Shown one piece after another: positions 17,625 through 25,979 of a stretch of DNA of 64,000 bases. The notes below the pieces were generated by a model. That model was not told the DNA's origin, did not search any database, and saw only the letters and a program-made list of their open reading frames with translations. The DNA comes from Streptomyces zhihengii (lineage in GTDB: Bacteria; Actinomycetota; Actinomycetes; Streptomycetales; Streptomycetaceae): assembly GCF_016919245.1 (NCBI RefSeq), contig NZ_JAFEJA010000002.1:808501-872500 (forward strand). Reading direction: 5' to 3'. The stretch's first letter is position 1. Every line of letters begins with the position of its first letter. The position numbers and the translations under genes were made by a program.

Positions 17625-18077
17625 CATGTGAAGGCCGTGTGACGTGGCGCCCGCATTCCGGTCCCTCCGTCGGATCTGCACAGCGAATGCTCAGGCGGCA
17701 CATTGTCTCCGCACCGTAGGCAAGTCGCTGACCTGGGGAAACAGCTCTCTGTGCGGGCATGTCCCGTTTGTCTTCACGGCTGTTCGGCGGGCCGGCGCCC
17801 CCTCCCGGGCGATCCCGTGAAGAAGGTGGCCCCGATTCATGTAGAGGCGTGCACGTTCCCGCGATAAGGCGCCGCGAAAAGGCCCCGAACGGCCTGTCGC
17901 GGCCCGTTCGGGATTGGGCCGTCAACACGCATACGTGCTTTGATCCTTCGCACCGCGGGAAAGCGATTCCTGGTCCTGACCCGGGAATCTCCCCCCACCC
18001 CCGCAGGCGGCCGGCGAACCGATCGGACAGCCGGACGCCGTCAGATTCGCACCATCCATCCGAAGGGAAGCTTCTCC
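17625..18077. other. Long leader/intergenic region before the peptide-export cassette
   Basis: No coding frame is convincing here. An inverted repeat CCCGAACGG / CCGTTCGGG (17884-17892, 17904-17912) precedes a less GC-rich stretch with CACG-CATA-CGTG (about 17926-17937) and TTTGAT, where I would look for the promoter of the precursor gene. If transcription starts there the leader is roughly 130 nt. AAGGGAAG at 18063-18070 is the ribosome site of the precursor. Confidence 0.4.
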
Positions 18078-18296
18078 ATGAACTTCGTCCCCACCCAGGA
18101 GATCTCCGACAGCGAGCTGGACAACGTGGCCGGCGGCCTCCACAGCGCCGTGGTCGGCAACGCCACCGCCGCTCTGGACAGCATCGCCCCGGTCTCCGGC
18201 ACCGTCGCCACCGTGACCGGTGTCGTCGAGGGCGCCACCGGCATCAACACCGCCGCCCTCACCGGCCCGGTCACCGGCCTCGTCGCCGGTCTGTAA
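18078..18296 (+). CDS. Double-glycine leader peptide precursor of the NHLM export cassette (Cys-free bacteriocin-like)
   Basis: A 72-aa peptide. Residues 1-20 form a classic double-glycine leader: acidic, with ISDSELDNVAGG and cleavage expected after Gly20. The 52-residue core (LHSAVVGN... to ...GLVAGL) is rich in Ala, Gly, Val and Thr, nearly uncharged (one Asp, one Glu, one His), and contains no Cys, Lys, Arg, Trp, Phe or Tyr. With no cysteine it cannot form thioether rings or disulfides. AAGGGAAG sits 7 nt before the ATG. The C39-peptidase transporter encoded downstream should cut and export it. Possible roles are an unmodified hydrophobic bacteriocin, a signalling peptide or a secreted surface peptide. 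The leader assignment is strong; the function is unknown. Confidence 0.85.
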   Translation: MNFVPTQEISDSELDNVAGGLHSAVVGNATAALDSIAPVSGTVATVTGVVEGATGINTAALTGPVTGLVAGL

Positions 18297-18354
18297 GGTC
18301 TCCCGGTCCACAGGACCGCCGCGGCCCGCCGGCCCGCTCTGCCGGCACCGCCGT

Positions 18355-18395
18355 GCCGTGTGCCCCGGAACCAGCCAGGTTCCGGGGCACACGGC
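18355..18395 (+). terminator. Perfect 18-bp hairpin between precursor and export genes
   Basis: GCCGTGTGCCCCGGAACC (18355-18372) pairs perfectly with 18378-18395 around the loop AGCCA. It lies 58 nt after the precursor stop and 110 nt before the adaptor gene. It could end or attenuate transcription, or stabilise the precursor mRNA, so that peptide is made in excess over transporter. Confidence 0.75.
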
Positions 18396-18505
18396 CGTCA
18401 GCCCCCGCCGTGCCGCGCACGGCCCGTAGGACGGGACGCTCCGTCGAGCCCTCCCGGTACGGGAGGCGGCACGGAACATCCCCCGGCAGCCCAGGGAAGC
18501 GTGTC

Positions 18506-19312
18506 GTGCAGTTCCGCCAACAGGCCCTCTCCAGACTGCGGTCGCCCGAGGACATCGACATCCCGGTGCGCTACGCGCGCCCCCAGGGGCTGCTCGTCCT
18601 CGCGGTCACCCTCGCCGCCATGGCCGCCGCGGCGGTGTGGGCGGTCACCGGCACCGTGACCTCCACCGTCACCGCGCCCGGCGTGCTCACCCACGCCCAG
18701 GGCAGCTACGTGCTCCAGAGCCCGGTCTCCGGCCAGGTCACCGAGGTGCTCGCCGAGGAGGGCGAACGCGTCGCCGCCGACGCCCCCTTGCTGAAGGTCC
18801 GCACCGCGGGCGGCGACACCGTCGTGCGCACCATCGCCGCCGGCCGGGTCACCGCCCTCGTCGCCGCGATCGGCTCCGTCGTCACCACCGGCGGCGACGT
18901 GGCCGCCGTCGAACGCGCCCGCTCCGCCGGCGACCCCCTGCTGGCCGTCCTCTACGTGCCCGCGGGCAGCGGCCCCGACGTCCCCGTCGGGGCGCGGGTC
19001 GACCTCAACGTGCAGTCCGTCGCCGCCCAGCGGTACGGAGTGCTGCGCGGCACGGTGAAGTCCGTCGGCCGGACCGCCGAGACCAGCCGGCGCATCACCG
19101 CCTTCCTCGGCAGCGGTCAGCTCGGCGAGCAGTTCTCCGCCGAGGGCCTGCCCGTCGCCGTGCTCGTGGAGCTCGACCCCGATCCGCGCACCGCGTCCGG
19201 CTACGCCTGGTCCACCTCCGGCGGCCCGCCCCACGCCCTCGAATCCATGACCCTCGCGAGCGGCTCGGTCCACACCGACGCCCAGCACCCGATCGATTGG
19301 CTGCTGCCGTGA
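18506..19312 (+). CDS. NHLM-type secretion adaptor, HlyD/biotinyl-lipoyl-like membrane fusion protein
   Basis: A 268-aa protein: a cytosolic N-terminus (QFRQQALSRLRSPEDIDIPVRYARP), one membrane helix (about residues 31-50), then an HlyD-like lipoyl half-motif (VLQSPVSGQVTEVLAEEGERV) and a beta-barrel region. The SPEDID(I/V)P opening is characteristic of the NHLM bacteriocin-system secretion protein. It would bridge the ABC exporter to the cell surface. The GTG start at 18506 has GGGAAG 6 nt upstream. Its stop overlaps the next start by 4 nt (GTGA). It is shorter than Gram-negative HlyD proteins and lacks a long coiled coil, as expected without an outer membrane. Confidence 0.88.
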   Translation: MQFRQQALSRLRSPEDIDIPVRYARPQGLLVLAVTLAAMAAAAVWAVTGTVTSTVTAPGVLTHAQGSYVLQSPVSGQVTEVLAEEGERVAADAPLLKVRTAGGDTVVRTIAAGRVTALVAAIGSVVTTGGDVAAVERARSAGDPLLAVLYVPAGSGPDVPVGARVDLNVQSVAAQRYGVLRGTVKSVGRTAETSRRITAFLGSGQLGEQFSAEGLPVAVLVELDPDPRTASGYAWSTSGGPPHALESMTLASGSVHTDAQHPIDWLLP

Positions 19313-21597
19313 CCCCCGCAGGCGACACCGCCGCCCCCGCCCAGCGGCGCCTGGAGCCCGGCGGCCGCCGCAGACACCGCCCGGAGCCGGCGCGCTCCGG
19401 CCGCCGGGGCGGCCGACGGGCGGGCCCGAAGCGCGGGCAGCCCAGGCCGAAGGCGGTCCGCACCCCGACCGTGCTCCAGATGGAGGCCGTCGAGTGCGGC
19501 GCCGCCGCGCTCGCCATGGTCCTCGCCCACCACGGACGCCATGTGCCGCTGGAGGAACTCCGCATCGCCTGCGGCGTCTCCCGCGACGGCTCCCGGGCGA
19601 GCAACATCCTGAAGGCGGCCCGCGGCTACGGACTCACCGCCAAGGGCATGCAGATGGAGGCCACCGCCCTCGCCGGCGTCCGGGCGCCCGCCATCCTCTT
19701 CTGGGAGTTCAACCACTACGTCGTCTACGACGGCCCGGCCCGCCGCCCCGGCCGCCGCGGCGTGCACATCAACGACCCCGACCGGGGACGCCGGTTCGTG
19801 TCCGACCAGGACTTCGACACCAGCTTCACCGGGGTCGCCCTCGTCCTCGAACCCGGCCCGGACTTCACCCGGGGCGGCCGCAGGCCCGGCGTCCTCGGCG
19901 CCGTCCCCGCCCGGCTGCGCGGCACCACCGGCACCCTCCTCGCGGCACTCCTCGCCAGCCTGCTGCTGGTCGCCGTCGGCGCCGCCGTCCCCGCGCTCAG
20001 CCGCACTTACATCGACCTGTTCCTGATCGGCGGACAGACCTCGCTGCTCGGCACGCTGTTCGCGTCGCTGGCCGCCCTGGTGGTGCTCACCGCCGTGCTC
20101 ACCGGCCTCCAGCAGGCGAACCTGCTGCGCGGCCGCGTCATCTCCTCCACTCTCGGCAGCGCCCGGTTCCTGAGACATCTGCTGCGGCTGCCCGTGACGT
20201 TCTTCGCCCAGCGCAGCCCGGCCGACCTGGTGCAGCGGCTCCAGTCCAACGACGCGGTGGCGGAGACCCTCGCGCGCGACCTGGCGGCGGCCGCCGTCGA
20301 CGGGGTGGTGGTCGTCCTCTACGCCGCCCTGCTGTGGAGCTACGACCCCCAGCTCACCGTCTTCGGCGTGGGCATCGCCCTGCTCAACGTGGTGGCCATC
20401 CGGATCGTGCTGCGGCTGCGCGCCACCGACACCCAGAAGCTGCGCGCCGACAGCGCCCGGCTCACCAACACCTCCTACACCGGGCTCCAGCTCATCGAGA
20501 CGATGAAGGCCACCGGCGGCGAGGACGGCTGGTTCCGCCGCTGGGCCGGGCAGCACGCCACGACCCTGGAGGTCCAGCAGCGCCTCGGGGTGCCCAGCGC
20601 CTTCCTCGCGGTCGTCGCGCCGGCCCTGGCCACCCTCAACAGCGCCCTCATCCTGTGGATCGGCGGACTGCGGGCCGTCGAGGGGCACCTCTCGATCGGT
20701 CTGCTGGTCGCCTTCCAGGCGCTGGTCGCCCGCTTCACCGCCCCGATCACCCGCCTCAACTCCGTGGCCGGGCGCATCCAGGACTTCGCCGCGGACGTCG
20801 CCCGGCTCAAGGACGTGGAGAACTTCCCCGTGGACGGCCTCTGCTCCCGCGAGGCGCCCGCCCCCAGCACCCGCAGGCTCAAGGGCCATGTCGTGCTCCA
20901 GGACATCACCTTCGGCTACAGCCCCCTCGACGCGCCCCTGCTGCGGGGCTTCTCGCTGGCCGTCGGACCGGGGCGGCAGGTCGCGCTCGTCGGCGGCTCG
21001 GGCAGCGGCAAGTCCACCGTCTCCCGGCTGATCTCGGGCCTGTACCGGCCCTGGGAGGGCACCGTCCGCATCGACGGCGAGCGCCTGGAGGACATCCCGC
21101 GCAGCGCGCTCGCCGCCTCGGTCTCCTTCGTCGACCAGGACGTCTTCCTCTTCGAGGGCACCGTGCGGGACAACGTCGCGCTGTGGGACCCGTCGATCAC
21201 CGACGAGGCCGTCGCCGCCGCCCTGCGCGACGCCGCCGTCCTCGACGTCGTGTCCGCCCGGGCCGACGGCATCCACGGGCGCGTCGAACAGGACGGCCGC
21301 AACTTCTCCGGCGGCCAGCGCCAGCGCCTGGAGATCGCCCGGGCGCTCGTCCGACGCCCCAGCGTCCTCGTGCTCGACGAGGTCACCAGCGCGCTCGACG
21401 CGGAGACCGAGCGGGTCGTCATCGACAACATCCGCAGACGCGGCTGCGCCTGTGTGGTCATCGCCCACCGCCTCAGCACGGTGCGCGACAGCGACGAGAT
21501 CGTGGTCCTCGACCACGGCTCGGTCGTGGAGCGCGGCCGGCACGAGGACCTGGTCGCCGCCGGCGGGGCCTACGCCGAACTCGTCAAGGAGCGCTGA
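19309..21597 (+). CDS. NHLM-type bacteriocin exporter: C39 peptidase / permease / ATPase
   Basis: A 762-aa three-domain protein. A C39 peptidase domain (about residues 50-190) has the Gln-Cys pair in VLQMEAVECGAAALAM (Cys63), the histidine in FWEFNHYVVYDG (His136) and Asp156 in HINDPDRGRR. The transmembrane domain spans about 210-490. The nucleotide-binding domain has Walker A VGGSGSGKST (about residue 560), signature NFSGGQRQRLEIARAL and Walker B VLVLDEVTSALD, where Val replaces the usual Ala/Pro after the catalytic Glu. It removes double-glycine leaders in the cytosol and exports the core. About 45 Arg-rich residues precede the peptidase; the next good start would cut into the domain, so GTG 19309, overlapping the previous stop, is kept. 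Confidence 0.93.
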   Translation: MTPAGDTAAPAQRRLEPGGRRRHRPEPARSGRRGGRRAGPKRGQPRPKAVRTPTVLQMEAVECGAAALAMVLAHHGRHVPLEELRIACGVSRDGSRASNILKAARGYGLTAKGMQMEATALAGVRAPAILFWEFNHYVVYDGPARRPGRRGVHINDPDRGRRFVSDQDFDTSFTGVALVLEPGPDFTRGGRRPGVLGAVPARLRGTTGTLLAALLASLLLVAVGAAVPALSRTYIDLFLIGGQTSLLGTLFASLAALVVLTAVLTGLQQANLLRGRVISSTLGSARFLRHLLRLPVTFFAQRSPADLVQRLQSNDAVAETLARDLAAAAVDGVVVVLYAALLWSYDPQLTVFGVGIALLNVVAIRIVLRLRATDTQKLRADSARLTNTSYTGLQLIETMKATGGEDGWFRRWAGQHATTLEVQQRLGVPSAFLAVVAPALATLNSALILWIGGLRAVEGHLSIGLLVAFQALVARFTAPITRLNSVAGRIQDFAADVARLKDVENFPVDGLCSREAPAPSTRRLKGHVVLQDITFGYSPLDAPLLRGFSLAVGPGRQVALVGGSGSGKSTVSRLISGLYRPWEGTVRIDGERLEDIPRSALAASVSFVDQDVFLFEGTVRDNVALWDPSITDEAVAAALRDAAVLDVVSARADGIHGRVEQDGRNFSGGQRQRLEIARALVRRPSVLVLDEVTSALDAETERVVIDNIRRRGCACVVIAHRLSTVRDSDEIVVLDHGSVVERGRHEDLVAAGGAYAELVKER

Positions 21598-21598
21598 G

Positions 21599-24586
21599 GT
21601 GTCCGTCCCCCCTGCCCCGTACGACGGCGGCATGTCCGTCCCCCGCCCCCGTGCGGCGGGCCACGCCCCCGCCGCCGCGCACACCGACCCCGTCGTCGCG
21701 GCGTTCGGCGCCCTGGGCGGCCCCGTCGACACCACCGGGCTCCGCAGCCTCAACCTGGAGGGCCCGCAGGTGCTCTGGCTGGTGGCCGGAGGCTTCCTGG
21801 ACCTGTTCGCGGTCGACGCCGCCGAGGAGGGCCACTGGCACTTCCTCGGCCGGCTGGAGGCGGGCACCCTGCTGATCGGCCCCGTCGACGGCCCCCGTCA
21901 CACCCTGGTCGGACGCCCCTCCTCGGAGTGCCTGCTGCGCCGCGTCCCCCTGCGCGAGCTGTACCCGGAGCCGTACGCCACCGACCCGTACGCCAACGAC
22001 TACGCCACCGCCCCGTACACCAACGACCCGTACGGCGTCGCCCCGTACGCCGCCGACCCGTGGGCCACCGGCGCCGGACCGCACGGCCCCGGGGACCACC
22101 ACCCCGCCCCGCGTACCGACCCCTGGGCCGGTACGGAGTACGCCTTCGCGCTCGGGGTCGGGCGCGGCCTCGGCGTGCTCTTCCAGGCCCCGCTCGACAG
22201 CCGCCCCGCCGGCGAGGGCGGCACGGCCGACGACGACGTGCTGTGGATGCCCGTCGACCCGGGCGGCGTCCGCCACGGGGCCGCGCACGGCGCGGACTTC
22301 GCGGGCGACCTGCTCGTCGACGGCGCCCTGTGGCAGCGCATGGTGAACCAGCAGTACCGCCTGCTCGCGGCGGTCGACCAGTGGATCGAGGAGCAGGAAC
22401 GCGCCCACGAGGACCGCGCCGCCGCCGGGATCAGGGCGGGCGAGGACGTGCGCGCCCGGGCCGACCGGGCGCTGGCCGACTCCATCGGCAGGCGCTCCGG
22501 CGGCCGGGCACCGCTCGGCGCCGGTGGCGACGACGCGGTCCTCGCCGTGTGCGCGGCCGTCGCCCGGGCCTCGGGCATCGACCTGCCGGACGTCCCGCGC
22601 GGCGGCGCCGACGACGAGCGTCTGCCGCCGGTCGAGCGGGTGGCCGCCGCCGCCCGGATCCGCACCCGCCCCGTCCGGCTCACCGGCGACTGGTGGCGGA
22701 CCGACGCCGGCCCGCTGGTCGGCCACCGCGCGGCCTCCGGCGCCCCGGTCGCGCTGCTGTGGCGGCGCGGCCGCTACGAGGCGCTGAACCCGGTCACCGG
22801 CTCGCGCACCCGCGTGGGCAGGGACGAGGCGGACGGCTTCGAGCCCCGGGCGACCATGTTCTGCCGCCCGCTGCCGGACACCCCCGCGAGCCTGCGCGGG
22901 CTGGCCCGCTTCGCCCTGCGCGGATCCGCCCCCGACCTGCGCAGGCTGCTGCTCGGCGGCCTGGTCACCGTCCTGGTCGGCGCGCTGGTCCCGCTCGCCA
23001 CCGGACGGGTGCTCGGCGAGTACGTCCCGAACGCGGAGACCGGGCCGATCGTGACGACCGCCGTCGCCGTCATGATCGCGGCCGTGGTGTCCGCCGCGTA
23101 CATGCTGATGCAGAACCTCACCATCCTGCGGATGGAGGGCCGTATCGAGAGCACCCTCCAGCCCGCCGTCTGGGACCGGCTGCTGCGGCTGCCGGCGCGC
23201 TTCTTCACCGAGCGCTCCACCGGCGAACTGGCGAGCGCCGCCATGGGCATCAGCTCGATGCGCCGGGTGCTCTCCGGCATCGCCCCGGTCGCCGTCCAGT
23301 CCGGCACCGTGGGGCTCGTCAACGTGGCCCTGCTGCTCTGGTTCAGCGTCCCGCTCGCCCTCGCGGCCATCGGCATGCTGCTCGTCATCGCCACCGTCTT
23401 CCTGGTGATGGGGCTGTGGCAGGTGCGCGGGCAGCGCCGGCTCGTCGAACTGGGCAACAAGCTCAACAACCAGGCGTTCCAGACCCTGCGCGGGCTGCCG
23501 AAGCTGCGGGTCGCGGCCGCGGAGGGCTTCGCGTACGCCGCCTGGGCGGGGGAGTTCGCCCGCACCCGCGAACTCCAGCAGCGGGTGGGCCGGATCAGGA
23601 ACTGGACGGGCGTGCTCGACGCGGTCTACCTGCCGCTGTGCACGCTGGTGATGTTCATGCTGCTCGCCGGCCCGGCGCGGGACAGCATGTCGGCCGGCGA
23701 GTTCCTCACCTTCAACGCGGCGGCCACCATGCTGCTGGCCGCCGTCACCCAGCTCACCGGCGTGCTGGTGTCCGCCGTCGCGGTGCTGCCGATGTTCGAG
23801 CAGGTGCGGCCGATCCTGGACGAACTGCCCGAGGTCCGCGGCGCCGGCGGCCGGCCCGGCACGCTGACCGGCGCCGTCGAGGCCCGGGGCGTGTCGTTCC
23901 GCTACACCGGCGACGGCCCCGCGATCCTCGACGACGTCTCGCTGAGCATCGCCCCCGGCGAGTTCGTCGCCGTCGTCGGCCCGAGCGGCTGCGGCAAGTC
24001 CACGCTGCTGCGGCTGCTCATCGGCTTCGAGCGGCCGGACACCGGGGCGGTCCTCTACGACGGGCAGGACCTCTCCGCCCTCGACCGGGCCGCGGTGCGC
24101 CGCCAGTGCGGTGTGGTGCTCCAGAACGCCCAGCCGCTGACGGGATCCGTCCGCGAGTGCATCAGCGGCGCGGGGAGCTTCGACGAGGACGAGGTGTGGG
24201 CCGCGGCCGAGATGGCCGGCCTCGCCGACGACATCCGGCGCATGCCCATGGGCCTGCACACCATGATCGCGCAGGGCGGCGCGATCTCCGGCGGGCAGCG
24301 CCAGCGGCTGATGATCGCCCAGGCCCTGGTGCGCCGGCCGCGGATCCTCTTCCTCGACGAGGCGACGAGCGCCCTCGACAACGAGAACCAGCGCACCGTC
24401 ATCGCGTCGACCCGCGCGCTGAACGCCACCCGGGTCGTCATCGCCCACCGGCTCAGCACCGTGCTCGACGCCGACCGGGTCCTGGTGATGGACGCGGGGC
24501 GGATCGTGGAGGAGGGCCGCCCGGCCGACCTGCTGGCCGATCCCGGCGGGCGGCTGCACGCGCTGGTGCGCCGGCAGCTCGCCTGA
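21599..24586 (+). CDS. NHLM-type bacteriocin system ABC transporter, second permease/ATPase subunit
   Basis: A 995-aa protein matching the second, peptidase-less ABC subunit of NHLM systems. An N-terminal part of about 450 residues contains a cyclic-nucleotide-binding-like beta segment (LWLVAGGFLDLFAVDAAEEG...). It is interrupted at residues 125-155 by proline/tyrosine repeats of the kind PYATDPYANDY. The membrane domain begins near residue 455 and the ATPase carries Walker A VGPSGCGKST (about 793), signature ISGGQRQRLMIAQAL and Walker B ILFLDEATSALD. It presumably pairs with the peptidase-ABC as a heterodimeric exporter. The GTG start is favoured by AAGGAG 6 nt upstream; an ATG at 21632 is the alternative. 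It ends the operon. Confidence 0.92.
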   Translation: MSVPPAPYDGGMSVPRPRAAGHAPAAAHTDPVVAAFGALGGPVDTTGLRSLNLEGPQVLWLVAGGFLDLFAVDAAEEGHWHFLGRLEAGTLLIGPVDGPRHTLVGRPSSECLLRRVPLRELYPEPYATDPYANDYATAPYTNDPYGVAPYAADPWATGAGPHGPGDHHPAPRTDPWAGTEYAFALGVGRGLGVLFQAPLDSRPAGEGGTADDDVLWMPVDPGGVRHGAAHGADFAGDLLVDGALWQRMVNQQYRLLAAVDQWIEEQERAHEDRAAAGIRAGEDVRARADRALADSIGRRSGGRAPLGAGGDDAVLAVCAAVARASGIDLPDVPRGGADDERLPPVERVAAAARIRTRPVRLTGDWWRTDAGPLVGHRAASGAPVALLWRRGRYEALNPVTGSRTRVGRDEADGFEPRATMFCRPLPDTPASLRGLARFALRGSAPDLRRLLLGGLVTVLVGALVPLATGRVLGEYVPNAETGPIVTTAVAVMIAAVVSAAYMLMQNLTILRMEGRIESTLQPAVWDRLLRLPARFFTERSTGELASAAMGISSMRRVLSGIAPVAVQSGTVGLVNVALLLWFSVPLALAAIGMLLVIATVFLVMGLWQVRGQRRLVELGNKLNNQAFQTLRGLPKLRVAAAEGFAYAAWAGEFARTRELQQRVGRIRNWTGVLDAVYLPLCTLVMFMLLAGPARDSMSAGEFLTFNAAATMLLAAVTQLTGVLVSAVAVLPMFEQVRPILDELPEVRGAGGRPGTLTGAVEARGVSFRYTGDGPAILDDVSLSIAPGEFVAVVGPSGCGKSTLLRLLIGFERPDTGAVLYDGQDLSALDRAAVRRQCGVVLQNAQPLTGSVRECISGAGSFDEDEVWAAAEMAGLADDIRRMPMGLHTMIAQGGAISGGQRQRLMIAQALVRRPRILFLDEATSALDNENQRTVIASTRALNATRVVIAHRLSTVLDADRVLVMDAGRIVEEGRPADLLADPGGRLHALVRRQLA

Positions 24587-24622
24587 GGGCCCCCGGCGCG
24601 AGGCCGGGGGAGCGGGGCTTGT

Positions 24623-24656
24623 GGCGGTCCCGGCCCAGGGGTTGACCGGGACCGCC
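24623..24656 (+). terminator. Hairpin after the export operon
   Basis: GGCGGTCCCGG (24623-24633) pairs with CCGGGACCGCC (24646-24656) across a 12-nt loop, 36 nt past the ABC gene stop. Confidence 0.65.
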
Positions 24657-24922
24657 AACGGACATTCCGCGGTACGGCGGAGTGCCCGGGCTGAACACCG
24701 GAGCCCGGCGCGAGGAGGAAGCGCCGTCACCGGATGTTCGGGGATGCGGCGGCCGGGCTCCGTGGACACGGGAAGCGGCCGCCAGGAGAAGTAAATATAT
24801 ATACCGTCGAGTACGCAAGGGTATGAAAAATTACATGCACGACGGTCGCCGGACGTCCACACCGAACACGCAGGTCACACCGGATGTCCACACCGCACGG
24901 CGGAACCGGGGGAGGGCGCCGG
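24657..24922. other. Intergenic segment with an AT-rich island and direct repeats
   Basis: Between two convergent genes. A second hairpin (CCGGGCT 24686-24692 / AGCCCGG 24702-24708) is followed at about 24789-24836 by unusually AT-rich DNA (AAGTAAATATATATACC, then ATGAAAAATTACATG). A 14-bp near-identical direct repeat GGA(C/T)GTCCACACCG occurs at 24851 and 24882. A 37-codon frame (24823-24936) opens in the AT-rich part but has no recognisable content. The segment has the look of a promoter or a relic of foreign DNA. Confidence 0.4.
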
Positions 24923-25846
24923 TCAATCCTCGATGAAGAAGTCCTGCTGGTCGGCCACCTGCTCATAGCCCTCCAGCCGGGCCTGCGTCCGCTCCGGATC
25001 CGCGTCGGCCATCGCCTGGAGCACCGCCGCCGACAGCACGGCCGGCGCCGCGTACGAGTCGAAGACCAGCCGCGACCCCGTCCCCGCCGTCAGCGTCACA
25101 TCCGCCTCGTCGACCAGCGGCCCCAGCGTCAGGTCCGTGATCAGCGCGACCCGCAGCCCCGTACCGCGGGCCACCCGCAGCGCGGCCAGCGTCTCGTTCG
25201 CGTGCCGCGGCATCGCGTACGCCAGCACCCAGCTCCCGCCCGCCTCACGCGACTGGAGCAGCGCGTCGAACGCCACCGTCCCGCCACGTGTCACCAGCCG
25301 CACATCGGGATGGATCCGGCGCGCCGCGTACGCGAAGTACTCCGCCAGCGACACCGAGATCCGCAGCCCCAGCACCGTCAGCGGCACCGAACGGGCCAGC
25401 TCCCGGCCCACGTCGAGCACCTGGTCGGTGTCGGCGAACACCCGGCGCAGGCTCTCCAGGTTCTCGATCTCGGCGTCGACCGCGGCCTGGAGCTCGTTGC
25501 GGCGGATCTGCTCCCGCGTCTCCTGGACACCCGCCACCGCGCTCAGCGCGATCGGCTGCAACGCCTCCCGCAGCGCGGGGAAACCGCTGTACCCGAGGCT
25601 CGTGGCGAACCGGGTCACCGACGGCTGGCTGACCCCGACCCGCTCGGCGAGGTCCGTGATCGACAGGAACGCGGCCTCGGTCAGATGGTCGATCATGTAC
25701 TGGGCGATCCGGCGCTGCCCCGGGGACAGCCGGTGACTGCCGAACAGGGCCCGGACCCGGTCCGCGGGCGCGGCCTCCGTCACCGGCGCCTGGCGCCCCG
25801 GAGTGATCGCCGCCGCCTGCGCACGCGCCTGCTGCCCTGATGGCAC
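24923..25846 (-). CDS. MurR/RpiR family transcriptional regulator
   Basis: A 307-aa regulator. An N-terminal HTH_6 domain (RRIAQYMIDHLTEAAFLSITDLAERVGVSQPSVTRFATSLGYSGFP) is followed by a SIS sugar-phosphate-binding domain (about 125-265; LGLRISVSLAEYFAYAARRI, AYAMPRHANETLAALRVARG). RpiR proteins control sugar-phosphate or amino-sugar genes and sense phosphosugars. GAGGAGG lies 6-7 nt upstream of GTG 25846, which decides the start; a TTG further upstream is open but has no ribosome site. It is divergent from a SpoIIE-phosphatase gene, and its target is not evident from the neighbours. Confidence 0.9.
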   Translation of the reverse strand: MPSGQQARAQAAAITPGRQAPVTEAAPADRVRALFGSHRLSPGQRRIAQYMIDHLTEAAFLSITDLAERVGVSQPSVTRFATSLGYSGFPALREALQPIALSAVAGVQETREQIRRNELQAAVDAEIENLESLRRVFADTDQVLDVGRELARSVPLTVLGLRISVSLAEYFAYAARRIHPDVRLVTRGGTVAFDALLQSREAGGSWVLAYAMPRHANETLAALRVARGTGLRVALITDLTLGPLVDEADVTLTAGTGSRLVFDSYAAPAVLSAAVLQAMADADPERTQARLEGYEQVADQQDFFIED

Positions 25847-25877
25847 CGTGTGCCTCCTCGTCGTCCGGCCCGTGTTC

Positions 25878-25883
25878 AATCTA
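25878..25883 (-). promoter_or_regulatory. Candidate -10 of the RpiR-family gene
   Basis: On the minus strand the hexamer reads TAGATT, a good -10, about 30 nt before the GTG start. The -35 region is GC-rich and unconvincing. Confidence 0.4.
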
Positions 25884-25979
25884 GCTCAAGCGCCCCGGCC
25901 CCCCGGCCCGCCCGCGGACCACCGGCCGCCGCCCCGCACGGAGATGCGGACCACGCCCGCCCGGGAGCATGCTGAGGGG

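Noticed and set aside
17759..18505. N-terminal extension of the HlyD-like adaptor frame, open from 17759
   Set aside because: The extension overlaps the precursor peptide in another frame and encodes Arg/His/Pro-rich filler; GTG 18506 has a proper ribosome site and begins at the family's conserved N-terminus.
24823..24936. 37-codon ORF starting in the AT-rich island
   Set aside because: The ribosome site is weak, the sequence after residue 5 is only Thr/Arg/Pro-rich repeat-derived text, and it runs into the end of the opposite RpiR gene.
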